Part shown: one piece after another, positions 31,602 to 39,672 of the stretch
How positions within the stretch are numbered: the first letter of the stretch is position 1
Layout of the letters: the number at the start of each line of letters is the position of its first letter
From: Micromonospora lupini str. Lupac 08
Lineage (GTDB): Bacteria; Actinomycetota; Actinomycetes; Mycobacteriales; Micromonosporaceae
DNA length: 64,000 nucleotides
Reading direction: 5' to 3'
Assembly: GCF_000297395.2 (NCBI RefSeq)
Contig: NZ_HF570108.1
Location: 3,275,079-3,339,078 of the forward strand
Notes under the pieces: model-generated
The model's database searches: none
What the model saw: the letters and a program-made list of their open reading frames with translations, nothing else
Told to the model about the DNA's origin: nothing
Position numbers and translations under genes: made by a program

Positions 31602-32957
31602 ATGACCGATAACAGCGGAACCGCCCGGTCCGGCGGCTCCTCGTCCTCGCGGGAGGGCTCCGGGCCGGGTCGCGTCGCTCGCAGCGGTCCGATTCCGCGC
31701 TCCGCGCTGGCCCAGCGGATGAGCCTGCTGGGCTGGTCGCTGGTGCTGCTGCCGGGCGCGGTCCTAGGTGCCGTGCTCGCCACACTCTGGATCACCTCGA
31801 TATCGATCGTCGCGCTTGGTGCCGGAATCCCACTGACCCTGCTCGCGACCGTACTGGTGCGCTGGTTTGCCGACCTGCATCGCCGGTGGGCCGCCGACCG
31901 GCTCGGCGAACCGGTGCCCGCCCGGCCCTATCAGCCGACGCCGGACGCCGGGTGGCCCGTGCGGCTCTGGACGATCCTGCGCGACCCGGCGACGTGGCGG
32001 GACTGGATCTGGTTGGTGGTCAACTCGATCACCATTTGGTTGAGCTGCGGACTGTCGCTGCTGTTCTTCGTCTTCGGAGTCGCATACCTGTCCTATCCAC
32101 TCATCTATCAGCTGACGCCGTCTCAGGTATTCCGCACTCCGATGGGGGAGGGCTTCCGGCTGCACAGCGTCGCGCAGTCGTTCGGGCTCGTACCGCTCGG
32201 TCTGGTTTTCCTTCTGCTCTGGTACGTCACTGCGGTGCGCCTCGCGAACCTCAACGCTCGGGTGATCCGCGCTCTGCTCGGTCCCACCGAACAGGCGCGC
32301 CTGCGGGCCCGCGTCCAACAGTTGGCGACCTCGCGAGCTGAGACCGTCGACACCCAGGCCGGTGAACTGCGCCGAATCGAACGCGACCTGCACGACGGCG
32401 CGCAGGCCCGGCTGGTGTCGCTGGGTATGAGCCTGGGCTTGGCCGAACAGTTGCTGCCCAACGATCCGCAGGCCGTCCAGCAGTTGCTGGCCGAGGCCCG
32501 CGAGTCGACCTCCAGCGCCCTCACCGAGCTGCGCGATTTGGTACGAGGCATCCATCCGCCGGTATTGGCCGACCGTGGCCTGGACGGCGCACTCAAGGCC
32601 TTGGCCCTGGTCAATCCGATCCCGATCACGGTGGTGACCCGCCTACCCGGACGGCTGCCAGCCCCGATCGAGTCCGCGGCCTACTTCGCCGTCGCCGAGG
32701 CCTTGTCGAACGCCATCAAGCACGCCCAGGCCCAGCAGATCCGGATCACCGTGGAGTTCGCACCCCACCGGGGCGGCGCTGCCGGGGAACTGACAATGCT
32801 GGTGTCCGACGACGGCCGTGGGGGTGCTTCGATCGATGCCGGCACGGGCCTGCGTGGCATCGTCCGTCGCCTGGCGCCCTTCGACGGCACGCTGACCGTT
32901 GACAGCCCGCCGGGCGGGCCTACCGAGGTGAGGATGTCGCTGCCGTGCGTATCGTGA
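31602..32957 (+). CDS. NarL-family sensor histidine kinase
   Basis: 451 residues. A Ser/Gly-rich cytoplasmic start, then a membrane sensor domain with four to five hydrophobic segments (~42-225). HisKA_3 dimerisation domain with RIERDLHDGAQARLVSLG (phospho-acceptor His264) and an HATPase_c domain with AEALSNAIKHA (N box) and SDDGRGG (G1). GGTGGAGTGAG precedes the ATG. The 3' end overlaps the regulator gene by 13 bp. Signal unknown; the sensor region is of the Streptomyces 'sensor domain' membrane type. Confidence 0.92.
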   Translation: MTDNSGTARSGGSSSSREGSGPGRVARSGPIPRSALAQRMSLLGWSLVLLPGAVLGAVLATLWITSISIVALGAGIPLTLLATVLVRWFADLHRRWAADRLGEPVPARPYQPTPDAGWPVRLWTILRDPATWRDWIWLVVNSITIWLSCGLSLLFFVFGVAYLSYPLIYQLTPSQVFRTPMGEGFRLHSVAQSFGLVPLGLVFLLLWYVTAVRLANLNARVIRALLGPTEQARLRARVQQLATSRAETVDTQAGELRRIERDLHDGAQARLVSLGMSLGLAEQLLPNDPQAVQQLLAEARESTSSALTELRDLVRGIHPPVLADRGLDGALKALALVNPIPITVVTRLPGRLPAPIESAAYFAVAEALSNAIKHAQAQQIRITVEFAPHRGGAAGELTMLVSDDGRGGASIDAGTGLRGIVRRLAPFDGTLTVDSPPGGPTEVRMSLPCVS

Positions 32958-33589
32958 TAGCCGAGGACCTCGCCCTGCTCCGCGAGGGCCTGATCAGGAT
33001 CCTGCGGGCCAATTCATTCGAGGTCGTGGAAGCCGTTGACAACGGCCCCGCGCTGATCCGGTCGCTGACGACGCACCGCCCCGACGTCGCCATCGTCGAC
33101 GTGCGGTTGCCGCCGACCTTCACCGACGAGGGGCTGCGTTCCGCGATCGAGGCCCGCCGCCAGATTCCAGGGCTGCCCATCATGGTGCTGTCGCAGTATG
33201 TCGAGCAGATCTACGCCAGGGAGCTGATGTCAGATCGCGCGGGCGCGGTGGGCTACCTGTTGAAGGACCGGGTTACGGACGTCGACCAATTCGTCGCCAG
33301 TGTCCGGCAGGTCGCTACCGGCAGCACCGTTATGGACCCCGACGTGGTGAGTGCGCTACTCACCCACCGCTCCACCGACCCCAAGCTCCTGGAGCTGAGC
33401 CCACGCGAGCATGAGGTCCTCACCCTGATGGCCGAGGGCCGCTCGAACGCTGCGATCGCCGCCCGGATGTTCGTCACCGAGAAAACCGTCAGCAAACACA
33501 GCAACAGCATCTTCACCAAGCTCGGTCTCAAGCCCTCCGAGGACGACAACCGCCGCATCCTGGCGGTCCTCGCCTACCTGGAAGGCTGA
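32945..33589 (+). CDS. NarL/LuxR-type response regulator
   Basis: 214 residues. Receiver domain with DVAIVDVRLPP (phospho-acceptor Asp52; Glu9-Asp10 acidic pair) and KDRVTDVDQF; C-terminal LuxR-type HTH with LSPREHEVLTLMAEGRSN and VTEKTVSKHSNSIFTKLGL. Translationally overlapped with its kinase gene. Targets unknown; nothing in the flanking genes points to one. Confidence 0.93.
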   Translation: MRIVIAEDLALLREGLIRILRANSFEVVEAVDNGPALIRSLTTHRPDVAIVDVRLPPTFTDEGLRSAIEARRQIPGLPIMVLSQYVEQIYARELMSDRAGAVGYLLKDRVTDVDQFVASVRQVATGSTVMDPDVVSALLTHRSTDPKLLELSPREHEVLTLMAEGRSNAAIAARMFVTEKTVSKHSNSIFTKLGLKPSEDDNRRILAVLAYLEG

Positions 33590-33667
33590 GTCCTTGGCCT
33601 CTGCCCCACGATGTGTGCGACCTGATCACGGATGAGGAACGCCACGGGCGGCGCGTGGCCGCCGCGT

Positions 33668-33687
33668 CGAGGCAGCACGTGCTGCCT
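33668..33687. terminator. Perfect 20-bp palindrome between convergent genes
   Basis: GAGGCAGCACGTGCTGCCTC is identical to its reverse complement and lies between the converging response regulator and LLM genes, followed by TTCCC. Most likely a bidirectional terminator hairpin. Confidence 0.5.
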
Positions 33688-33719
33688 CTTCCCGGCGGCC
33701 CCGATCCGGTGTCCCGGAC

Positions 33720-34555
33720 TCAGCGCACGATCTCCGCGAGCACGTCGACCTGCCCGGGGTCGGCGCCGTAGCAGTACAACACCAGTTCGTCCGCGCCGAA
33801 CTCCCGGTACGCGGCCACGGTGTCGGCGATCTGGGCCGGGTCGCTCAACGGCTCACCCCACCCCGGCCGGCCGGTGAACGCGTAGTAGGCGGCGATGGCG
33901 ACACGCGCCTCGTCGATCGTGGCGGCCGAGCCGACCGCGACGTTGACCTGGCACACCAGGCGCGGCCGGCCGGGACGGCCCGCCGCCTCCCACCCCTCCT
34001 GCACGGTACGGACCAGGGGGCCGGCCCAGGTCAGGGGTGCCGCGCAGACGAACCCGTCGGCGTAGCGCCCGACGCGTCGCAGTGCCGGCGCGGCGAACCC
34101 TCCGATCAGCATCGGTGGCCCTCCGGGCGTGGTGGGGCGGGGTCCGATCGTCGTCCCGCGGTACGGCTGGCCCGCCAGATCTCGCGCAGGGCGGTGAGTT
34201 GCGCGTCGAGCAGCCGACCCCGCTGCCCGATCGGGGTGCCGGCGGCAACGTGGTCGTCGTCGCGACCACCGACGCCGATGCCGAGGACGAACCGGCCGGC
34301 GGACATCCGGTCGAGGGTGGCGACCTGCTTGGCCAGCAGGGCGGTCTCGCGCAGCGGGCCCAGCAGGACCTCCGTCTGGAGGCGGATGCGCGTCGTGGCG
34401 CCGGCGAGGACCGCCAGGGCGGTCAACGGTTCGGGATTGTCGAACGTGAGGCGGTCCAGCAGGGCGAGGCTGTCGAAGCCGCGTGCTTCGGCGGCGGTGG
34501 CCCAGTCGAGCAGGCGGGCCGGTGCGCTGATGGGCAGGCCGAGGCCGATGTCCAT
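33720..34555 (-). pseudogene. LLM-class (F420-dependent-type) oxidoreductase, frameshifted
   Basis: The N-terminal part (from the ATG at 34555, GGAGATCG upstream; MDIGLGLPISAPARLLDWA, TRIRLQTEVLLGP, RMSAGRFVLGIGVG) and the C-terminal part (MLIGGFAAPALRRVGRYADG, RPRLVCQVNVAVG, GADELVLYCYG) are both well conserved but lie in different frames. The switch is at about 34171-34176, where TGGCGGGCC reads as if one G were missing from TGGGCGGGCC; restoring it joins LREIW to AGQPYRGTTIGP. Intact, it would be a ~278-residue F420H2- or FMN-linked oxidoreductase. Either a recent pseudogene or a base error in the assembly. Confidence 0.85.
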
Positions 34556-34886
34556 GTCGATCTCCGTACGGTAGGCAGCGTGAACTGAAGCCGCCACCTC
34601 CTCCTCGCCCACGGCGAGGTCCCGAGTTCATCTGCGACGTGTTTCTCGAACCAGGGATACGAAGTTCCGCGCCAACTGTACGCGGCATCCGCCGGGGCAT
34701 CGCGGCGCGCGATGATCGACTCCGTTTCACCGAAATCGGGGTGTCCGAGCGCCCGGGACACCCCGACTTCGAGGATGTCGAGTCGATCAACCGCCGCCGT
34801 GGCGAAAACTCGGGTGCGGGTGGCACGGGGGGATCCGTAGGCTCCGATCTCCGGCCCGTCCGGGCTGCCCCGTCCACGGATCGGAG
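34556..34886. other. 331-bp intergenic region with a family B palindrome
   Basis: No gene seen. The region holds the palindrome at 34713-34789. Shared start region of the divergent LLM gene and the VOC gene at 34887. Confidence 0.5.
34713..34789. repeat. Palindromic repeat, family B copy 2
   Basis: Left half begins TGATCGACTCCGTTTCACCG and runs to 34746; right half 34756-34789 ends GTCGAGTCGATCA. The innermost 10 bp (TCGGGGTGTCC against GGACACCCCGA) and outermost 10 bp pair perfectly around a 9-bp loop. Same element as at 20465-20541. Confidence 0.75.
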
Positions 34887-35615
34887 ATGAGCGCAGCGAT
34901 GGCCAGTCACCTCTTCGCGGTGTGTTTCGGCGCGAACGAACCCCTGCGTGTCGCGCGGTTCTGGTCCGAGATCCTGGGTCGGGAGCTGGTCGACGACCCC
35001 CGCGACGGTGCCCTCGTGCTGCCCGACGACAAGAGCGGCTTCCGGCTGCGGTTTCCGCAGATCCCGGAGCCGAAGCTTCTGCAGAACCGGGCGCACCTCG
35101 AACTGACAAGCGACTCGCCGGAACACCAGCGGCAGACGGTGGCCAGGGCGCTGGAGCTGGGCGCGCGGCACACCGATGTCGGTCAACTCCCGGAGGAGAG
35201 CCACGTCGTGCTCGCCGACCCCGAGGGCAACGAGTTCTGCGTCCTCGGGCCGGGCAACACGTTCCTCGCCGGCTGCGGTTTCCTCGGTGATGTGGCCTGC
35301 GACGGAACGCAGGCCGTCGGCTACTTCTGGAGCGAGGCGCTCGGGTGGCCGCTGGTCTGGGACCAGGACGAGGAGACCGCCATCCAGTCACCCCTGGGTG
35401 GCCCGAAGCTCGCCTGGGGCGGGCCGCCGTTGATGCCCAAGGGGAGTAGGGACCGGGTGACGTTCGACCTCGCCGTGGACGACGGCGACGACCAGCAGGC
35501 CGAGGTCGACCGTCTGGTCTCCCTCGGCGCCACACTGATCGCCGCCGACGGGGAGGGCGCGGTGGTGCTGGCCGACCCCGACGGCACCGAGTTCCGCCTG
35601 CTGACGCGCCGCTAG
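34887..35615 (+). CDS. VOC-family protein with two glyoxalase-like domains
   Basis: 242 residues. Two Glyoxalase_6-like repeats: residues ~5-125 (HLFAVCFGANEPLRVARFWSEILGRE, then VVLADPEGNEFCVLGP) and ~130-242 (YFWSEALGWPLVWD, then VVLADPDGTEFRLL). The repeated DPxGxEF ends hold the possible metal-binding Glu. A second ATG at 34899 is an alternative start. Unknown substrate; similar in domain make-up to the gene at 36619. Confidence 0.85.
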   Translation: MSAAMASHLFAVCFGANEPLRVARFWSEILGRELVDDPRDGALVLPDDKSGFRLRFPQIPEPKLLQNRAHLELTSDSPEHQRQTVARALELGARHTDVGQLPEESHVVLADPEGNEFCVLGPGNTFLAGCGFLGDVACDGTQAVGYFWSEALGWPLVWDQDEETAIQSPLGGPKLAWGGPPLMPKGSRDRVTFDLAVDDGDDQQAEVDRLVSLGATLIAADGEGAVVLADPDGTEFRLLTRR

Positions 35616-35721
35616 GCCTCACCGCCGCCGTCGTCGCTGCCACCCGACGAGCCCGTGCTGCGCTGAGCGCCGGGTTCGGGGCGCGCGAACGTGCACGATG
35701 TGGGGTGCCAGAGAGCCTGGC

Positions 35722-35727
35722 TAGGCT
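35722..35727 (+). promoter_or_regulatory. TAGGCT -10 box for a leaderless methyltransferase transcript
   Basis: TAGGCT followed by 6 bp and the GTG at 35734; no Shine-Dalgarno is present. Confidence 0.45.
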
Positions 35728-35733
35728 GGACGC

Positions 35734-36594
35734 GTGACTGATGCGGCGGGGCCGATCGAGCCGTCCGGGGTGTGGTCCACAGCCGTCGGCGTGGCCCGGG
35801 TGCGGGCGATGGAGACGGCACGCGAGCAGCCGCTGTTCCGGGATCCGCTGGCGCTGGCCTTCGCCACGGCCGGCGGGAGAGGCCCCGCGACGCCGCCGCC
35901 CTCGCACGCGGACGAGGCGGCGCGACGCCGCTGGCTCGGTGTGGCCTTCTCGATCGTCATCCGGACGAAGTTTCTGGACGACCTGCTGGATCGGGCGGTC
36001 GCGTCCGGCATCCGGCAGGTCGTGCTGCTCGGCGCCGGGATGGACAGCAGGGCCTTCCGGATGGACTGGCCCGCGGGCACCCGATTGTTCGAGGTCGACA
36101 CGGCCGAACCGCTCGGCTTCAAGGCCGCGGTGCTGCGTCAGGAGCGTGCCGTTGCGCGCTGCGAGCGGATCACCGTCCCCGTCGACCTCCGCGAGGACTG
36201 GCCCGGCGCCCTGGCCGCGGCCGGGCACGATCCGGCGCAGCCGACGGTGTGGATCGCCGAGGGGCTGTTGATCTATCTACCCGAGGAGGCGGTGGAGTCG
36301 CTGCTCGAACGGGTCGGCGCGCTGTCCGCCCGGGGCAGCAGGATGGGCCTCACCCTGGGTTCGCGCGGTGTGGTCGACCGCTTTCGCGAGGGCGCCGCCT
36401 CGGGATCGGCGGCGTCGATGTGGCTCTCGGAGATGCCAGAGGACCCGGTCGGCTGGCTGGCCGGCCTCGGCTGGGAGGCGGAAACCTTCACCCTGCGCGA
36501 GCGCGCCGCTGCCTACGGGCGTCCGGTGCTCACCCCGCCGCAGCAGGACGAGGGCGTGGGCGGGCTCGTCTCGGCGGTTCGCGCCGCGCACTGA
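35734..36594 (+). CDS. SAM-dependent methyltransferase of the LCM/Ppm1-like family
   Basis: 286 residues. Family signatures: SGVWSTAVGVARVRAMET (~10-27), FRDPLALAF, RTKFLDDLLDRAV, SAM-binding VVLLGAGMDSRAFRMDWP (~95-112), FEVDTAEPLGFKA, then VWIAEGLLIYLPEEAV. These actinobacterial proteins are annotated as putative O-methyltransferases; few have known substrates. GTG start with a leaderless-type promoter. Confidence 0.88.
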   Translation: MTDAAGPIEPSGVWSTAVGVARVRAMETAREQPLFRDPLALAFATAGGRGPATPPPSHADEAARRRWLGVAFSIVIRTKFLDDLLDRAVASGIRQVVLLGAGMDSRAFRMDWPAGTRLFEVDTAEPLGFKAAVLRQERAVARCERITVPVDLREDWPGALAAAGHDPAQPTVWIAEGLLIYLPEEAVESLLERVGALSARGSRMGLTLGSRGVVDRFREGAASGSAASMWLSEMPEDPVGWLAGLGWEAETFTLRERAAAYGRPVLTPPQQDEGVGGLVSAVRAAH

Positions 36595-36618
36595 GCACGA
36601 CGAGGGCCGGGGTGTGGG

Positions 36619-37350
36619 TCAGGCCGGCGTGAGGAGGCAGAACTCGTTGCCCTCCGGGTCGGCCAGGACGGTCCACGGGACGCTGCCCCCGCCCAGGTCC
36701 GCGTCGGTGGCGCCGAGAGACCGCAGTCGGGCCGCCTCGCCCTCCAGGTCGTCGCCCGGGTAGGGGCGGACGTCGAGATGGACGCGGTTCCACACCGTCT
36801 TCACGTCGGGCGTGCGGAGAAACTGCAGGTACGGGCCGACGCCCTGAGCCGAGCGCAGCACCGCGCTGTGGTCGGTCACCTTGTGCACGGTCCAGTCCGT
36901 GGCCTCGCCCCAGAAGCGGGCCATGAGACGCGGATCCGCGCAGTCGACCACCACCGACGCGATCGGTCCCGTTTCCTCGTAGAGCGAGTCCAGCACGCAG
37001 AACTCGTTGCCCTCCGGGTCGGCCATCACCGTCCACGGCACGTCGCCCTGGCCCACGTCCGCGAGGGTCGCGCCGAGACCCTTCAGCCGCGCCACCACCT
37101 CCGCCTGGTGTTCCGCCGAGGTGGTCGCCAGGTCGACGTGCACGCGGTTCTTCACCGTCTTGGGTTCCGCGGAGACGACGAGGTCGATGCAGACGGCGAC
37201 GGGATCGGGGTAGACGAAGCCCTCGGGTTCGAGGTTGGTGACACCCGGTCCCTCGCTGGAGATGCCCCAGCCGAGCGCCTTCGCCCAGAAACCGCCCAGG
37301 GCGGCGTCGTCGCGAGCCTTCATGTTGATCTGCACAAGCCGCGTTGCCAT
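36619..37350 (-). CDS. VOC-family protein with two glyoxalase-like domains
   Basis: 243 residues from the ATG at 37350 (MATRLVQINMKARDD); a GTG two codons upstream is possible. Two repeats: ~3-120 and ~128-243, each ending with PWTVMADPEGNEFCVL or PWTVLADPEGNEFCLL. The near-identity of these ends shows a recent internal duplication or strong constraint. Same two-domain type as 34887. Possible ligand-binding or antibiotic-resistance-like protein; unproven. Confidence 0.85.
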   Translation of the reverse strand: MATRLVQINMKARDDAALGGFWAKALGWGISSEGPGVTNLEPEGFVYPDPVAVCIDLVVSAEPKTVKNRVHVDLATTSAEHQAEVVARLKGLGATLADVGQGDVPWTVMADPEGNEFCVLDSLYEETGPIASVVVDCADPRLMARFWGEATDWTVHKVTDHSAVLRSAQGVGPYLQFLRTPDVKTVWNRVHLDVRPYPGDDLEGEAARLRSLGATDADLGGGSVPWTVLADPEGNEFCLLTPA

Positions 37351-37360
37351 GCCCACGATC

Positions 37361-37921
37361 CTAAACAGGGGCGCGGCCGGTGCGAACGGCGTACGCCCGC
37401 CTCATCTTGATGTAGTTTCCGCAGCCGGCCATCGAGCACCAGCGGCGGGCCTGGTTGCGCGACGCGTCGTAGTACGCCCAGCGGCACGTGTCGCGGGCGC
37501 AGACCTTGAGTCGCCGCCACGAGCCGTCCACGTCGCACTGCCGGATGGCGTCGATGAGCCCGGCCACCGCCTCATCGAGCGGCGCGCCGCCGACGGCGAC
37601 CAGGCGGTGGCCGTCGGCGGTGAAGCGCGGCGCGACGGGCGTCGCCGCCAGGACCCGGTTGAGGCCATCGAGCGCGGCGGGGTCGCCGTGGTGGCCGGCG
37701 TGCCCGAGCAGCACGGCACGCAGGCCCTCCCGGATCGTCACGGCCGCGTCGAGGTCGGCCGGCCCGAGGCGTACGCGGGCCGGCAGCAGCCGCCGCTCGA
37801 CGAACCAGTCGCGCAGCCGCTCCGGGCTGGTAAGCGTTTCGTCGTCGATCTGCGGCTCGACGGTGTTCACGAAGTCCCGCAGCAGCCGGGCGGCGGCCGG
37901 CACCGCGCTGTCGTCGTCCAC
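37361..37921 (-). CDS. CGNR zinc-finger (ABATE-domain) protein
   Basis: 186 residues. N-terminal stress-sensing ABATE domain (LLRDFVNTVEPQIDDETLTSPERLRDWF), C-terminal CGNR zinc finger: CARDTCRWAYYDASRNQARRW in key residues, with Cys ligands CxxxxC and CxxxxC, ending MAGCGNYIKMRRAY. Predicted DNA-binding regulator. GTG start with AAAGGGG upstream. Divergent from the LacI-type gene with a perfect operator-like dyad between. Confidence 0.9.
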   Translation of the reverse strand: MDDDSAVPAAARLLRDFVNTVEPQIDDETLTSPERLRDWFVERRLLPARVRLGPADLDAAVTIREGLRAVLLGHAGHHGDPAALDGLNRVLAATPVAPRFTADGHRLVAVGGAPLDEAVAGLIDAIRQCDVDGSWRRLKVCARDTCRWAYYDASRNQARRWCSMAGCGNYIKMRRAYAVRTGRAPV

Positions 37922-37991
37922 CGCTCACCCCTTTCGCGTCACACCACCGTAGCGCCTTGACAGGTGTGAAAACGCCTGCGAGGGTCGGAAC

Positions 37992-38020
37992 CACACCGGC
38001 AAAGCGGTTTTGCCGGTGTG
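37992..38020. promoter_or_regulatory. LacI-type operator candidate
   Basis: CACACCGGCAAA-N5-TTTGCCGGTGTG: 12-bp perfect arms, 24 bp upstream of the LacI-type gene start at 38045 and within the region divergent to the CGNR gene. Size and symmetry suit a LacI-family operator for autoregulation. Confidence 0.6.
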
Positions 38021-38044
38021 AGAACTGACCGGGGGAGGGCGGCT

Positions 38045-39028
38045 GTGGCTTCCACGCTCAAGGACGTGGCCCGGCTCGCCGGGGTGTCGGTGAAGACCGT
38101 CTCCAACGTGGTCAACGACTATCCCCACGTGAGCGCCGACGTCCGGCGTCGGGTCGAGGCCGCCGTCGCCCACCTGCGCTACCGGCCGAACGCGTTCGCC
38201 CGGACCCTGCGCACCGGCCGCACCGGCGTCCTCGCCCTGGTCCTGCCCGACGCCGACCTGCCGTACGCCGACGACCTCGCCCGCGAGGTCGTGCATGCCG
38301 CCGCGCGTCGGGGCTACCGGGTCGTCATCGAACACGAGCGCGCCTCGCCCGACCCGGACGAGGGCCGGTCGATGCCCGTGGACGGCGTGCTGGTCGGTGC
38401 GCCGGGCTACCTGGCCGAGACGCTCGCCGCCGCGGGTCGACCCGTCGTGCTGGTCGGGGGCGCTGCCCGCGACCCGCGGTGCGACCAGATCCGCGTCGAC
38501 CTCGCCGGCGCGGCCGAGGACGCGACCAGCCATCTGCTGCGCACCGGCCGTCGGCGGATCGCCGCGATCGGCGCGTACCCCCCGGGGTATGTCGGGACGT
38601 CGCAGCCGGGCACGGCCGGTTACCACCGGGCGCTGCGCGGCGCCGGGTTGACGCCCGTGCCCGGTCACCTGCTGCCCGCCCGGCACCACCGCCGGTCGGA
38701 CGGCTATCACGCGGCCCGCGACCTGTTCGCGGGCCCGGACCGCCCGGACGCGATCTTCTGCTTCTCCGACCGCCTCGCGATCGGCGCGATGCGGGCCGCC
38801 TTCGACGCCGGGCTGCGCGTCCCCGCCGACGTCGCCGTGATCGGTGTCGGCGACGTCGAGGAGGGGCGTTACTCCCGGCCCACGCTCAGCACCGTCGCCG
38901 TGGACACCGGCTTTCTCGCCCGGGAGGCCGTGGCCCGTCTCACGGCACGGATCGGCCAGCCCGACGCCGCGACCGCCGAGGTCGTCGCGCCGCACACTGT
39001 GCTACCCCGGGAGAGCACGGGGGTGTGA
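38045..39028 (+). CDS. LacI-family transcriptional regulator
   Basis: 327 residues from the GTG at 38045, with GGGGGAGGG upstream. The frame opens at 38018, but that start would lie inside the operator-like dyad and add nine residues before the HTH. HTH TLKDVARLAGVSVKTVSNVVN (~3-22 in key residues), hinge, then a periplasmic-binding-like sensor domain (GVLALVLPDADLPYADDLAREV; DAIFCFSDRLAIGAMRA; VIGVGDVEEGRYSRPTLSTV). No sugar genes are adjacent, so the ligand and targets are unknown beyond probable autoregulation. Confidence 0.9.
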   Translation: MASTLKDVARLAGVSVKTVSNVVNDYPHVSADVRRRVEAAVAHLRYRPNAFARTLRTGRTGVLALVLPDADLPYADDLAREVVHAAARRGYRVVIEHERASPDPDEGRSMPVDGVLVGAPGYLAETLAAAGRPVVLVGGAARDPRCDQIRVDLAGAAEDATSHLLRTGRRRIAAIGAYPPGYVGTSQPGTAGYHRALRGAGLTPVPGHLLPARHHRRSDGYHAARDLFAGPDRPDAIFCFSDRLAIGAMRAAFDAGLRVPADVAVIGVGDVEEGRYSRPTLSTVAVDTGFLAREAVARLTARIGQPDAATAEVVAPHTVLPRESTGV

Positions 39029-39077
39029 CGGAGGCCGGTTGGACAACGGCCGGGCCGGTCGGTCAGAGTGGTCGGCC

Positions 39078-39611
39078 GTGAGATACCTGCGCAGCGGTGG
39101 TCCCGCCGCGATCCGGCGACCCCGGCCCACCGACGTCGACGAGTTCGTGGCGGCCGCGCGGCGCAGCCGGGACCTGCACCATCCGTGGCTGGCCGCGCCG
39201 ACGAGCCCGCAGGAGTACGACAACTACCTGCGTCGCATCCGCCGCCGGGACAGCGCCGGCTACCTGATCTGCGACCGGGCCAGCGGCGCCATCGCCGGCT
39301 ACGTGAACATCAGCGGCATCGTGCTGGGCGCGCTGCGCGGCGGTTACCTGGGGTACGCGGCGTTCGAGCCGTACAGCGGCACCGGGCACGCCTCGGCGGG
39401 CATCGCGCTGGTGATCGACCACGCGTTCACGACGGCCGGGCTGCACCGCCTGGAGGCGAACATCCAGCCGGGAAACGAACCGTCGCGGCGGGTGGCCCGT
39501 AAGCTCGGCTTCCGCCTGGAGGGCTTCTCCCCGGACTACCTGTTCATCGACGGCGCGTGGCGCGACCACGAACGCTGGGCGATAACCGCCCCCACCCCAC
39601 CTCCCGCGTGA
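39078..39611 (+). CDS. GNAT-family N-acetyltransferase (RimJ/RimL type)
   Basis: 177 residues from the GTG at 39078; the upstream open frame overlaps the LacI-type gene. Acetyl-CoA-binding region GYAAFEPYSGTGHASAGIALVIDHAF (key residues Y, SGTGHAS), then LEANIQPGNEPSRRVARKLGF and DGAWRDHERWAI, typical of RimJ/RimL proteins that acetylate N-termini or small amines. The TGA stop lies in the left arm of the stem-loop at 39609. Confidence 0.85.
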   Translation: MRYLRSGGPAAIRRPRPTDVDEFVAAARRSRDLHHPWLAAPTSPQEYDNYLRRIRRRDSAGYLICDRASGAIAGYVNISGIVLGALRGGYLGYAAFEPYSGTGHASAGIALVIDHAFTTAGLHRLEANIQPGNEPSRRVARKLGFRLEGFSPDYLFIDGAWRDHERWAITAPTPPPA

Positions 39612-39665
39612 TCAAGAGGTTTGCGTCACCGCCGTCGGCGTGTCGCGACGCAAACCTCTTGATCA
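39609..39665. terminator. Long perfect stem-loop between convergent genes (palindrome family C)
   Basis: TGATCAAGAGGTTTGCGTC (39609-39627) and its exact complement (39647-39665): 19-bp perfect arms, 19-bp loop with an inner CGCC-GTC-GGCG hairpin. The stop codon of the GNAT gene is its first three bases and the M28 gene ends 8 bp beyond. Lower GC than the surroundings; probably a bidirectional terminator and possibly a dispersed repeat. Confidence 0.75.
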
Positions 39666-39672
39666 AGACGGG

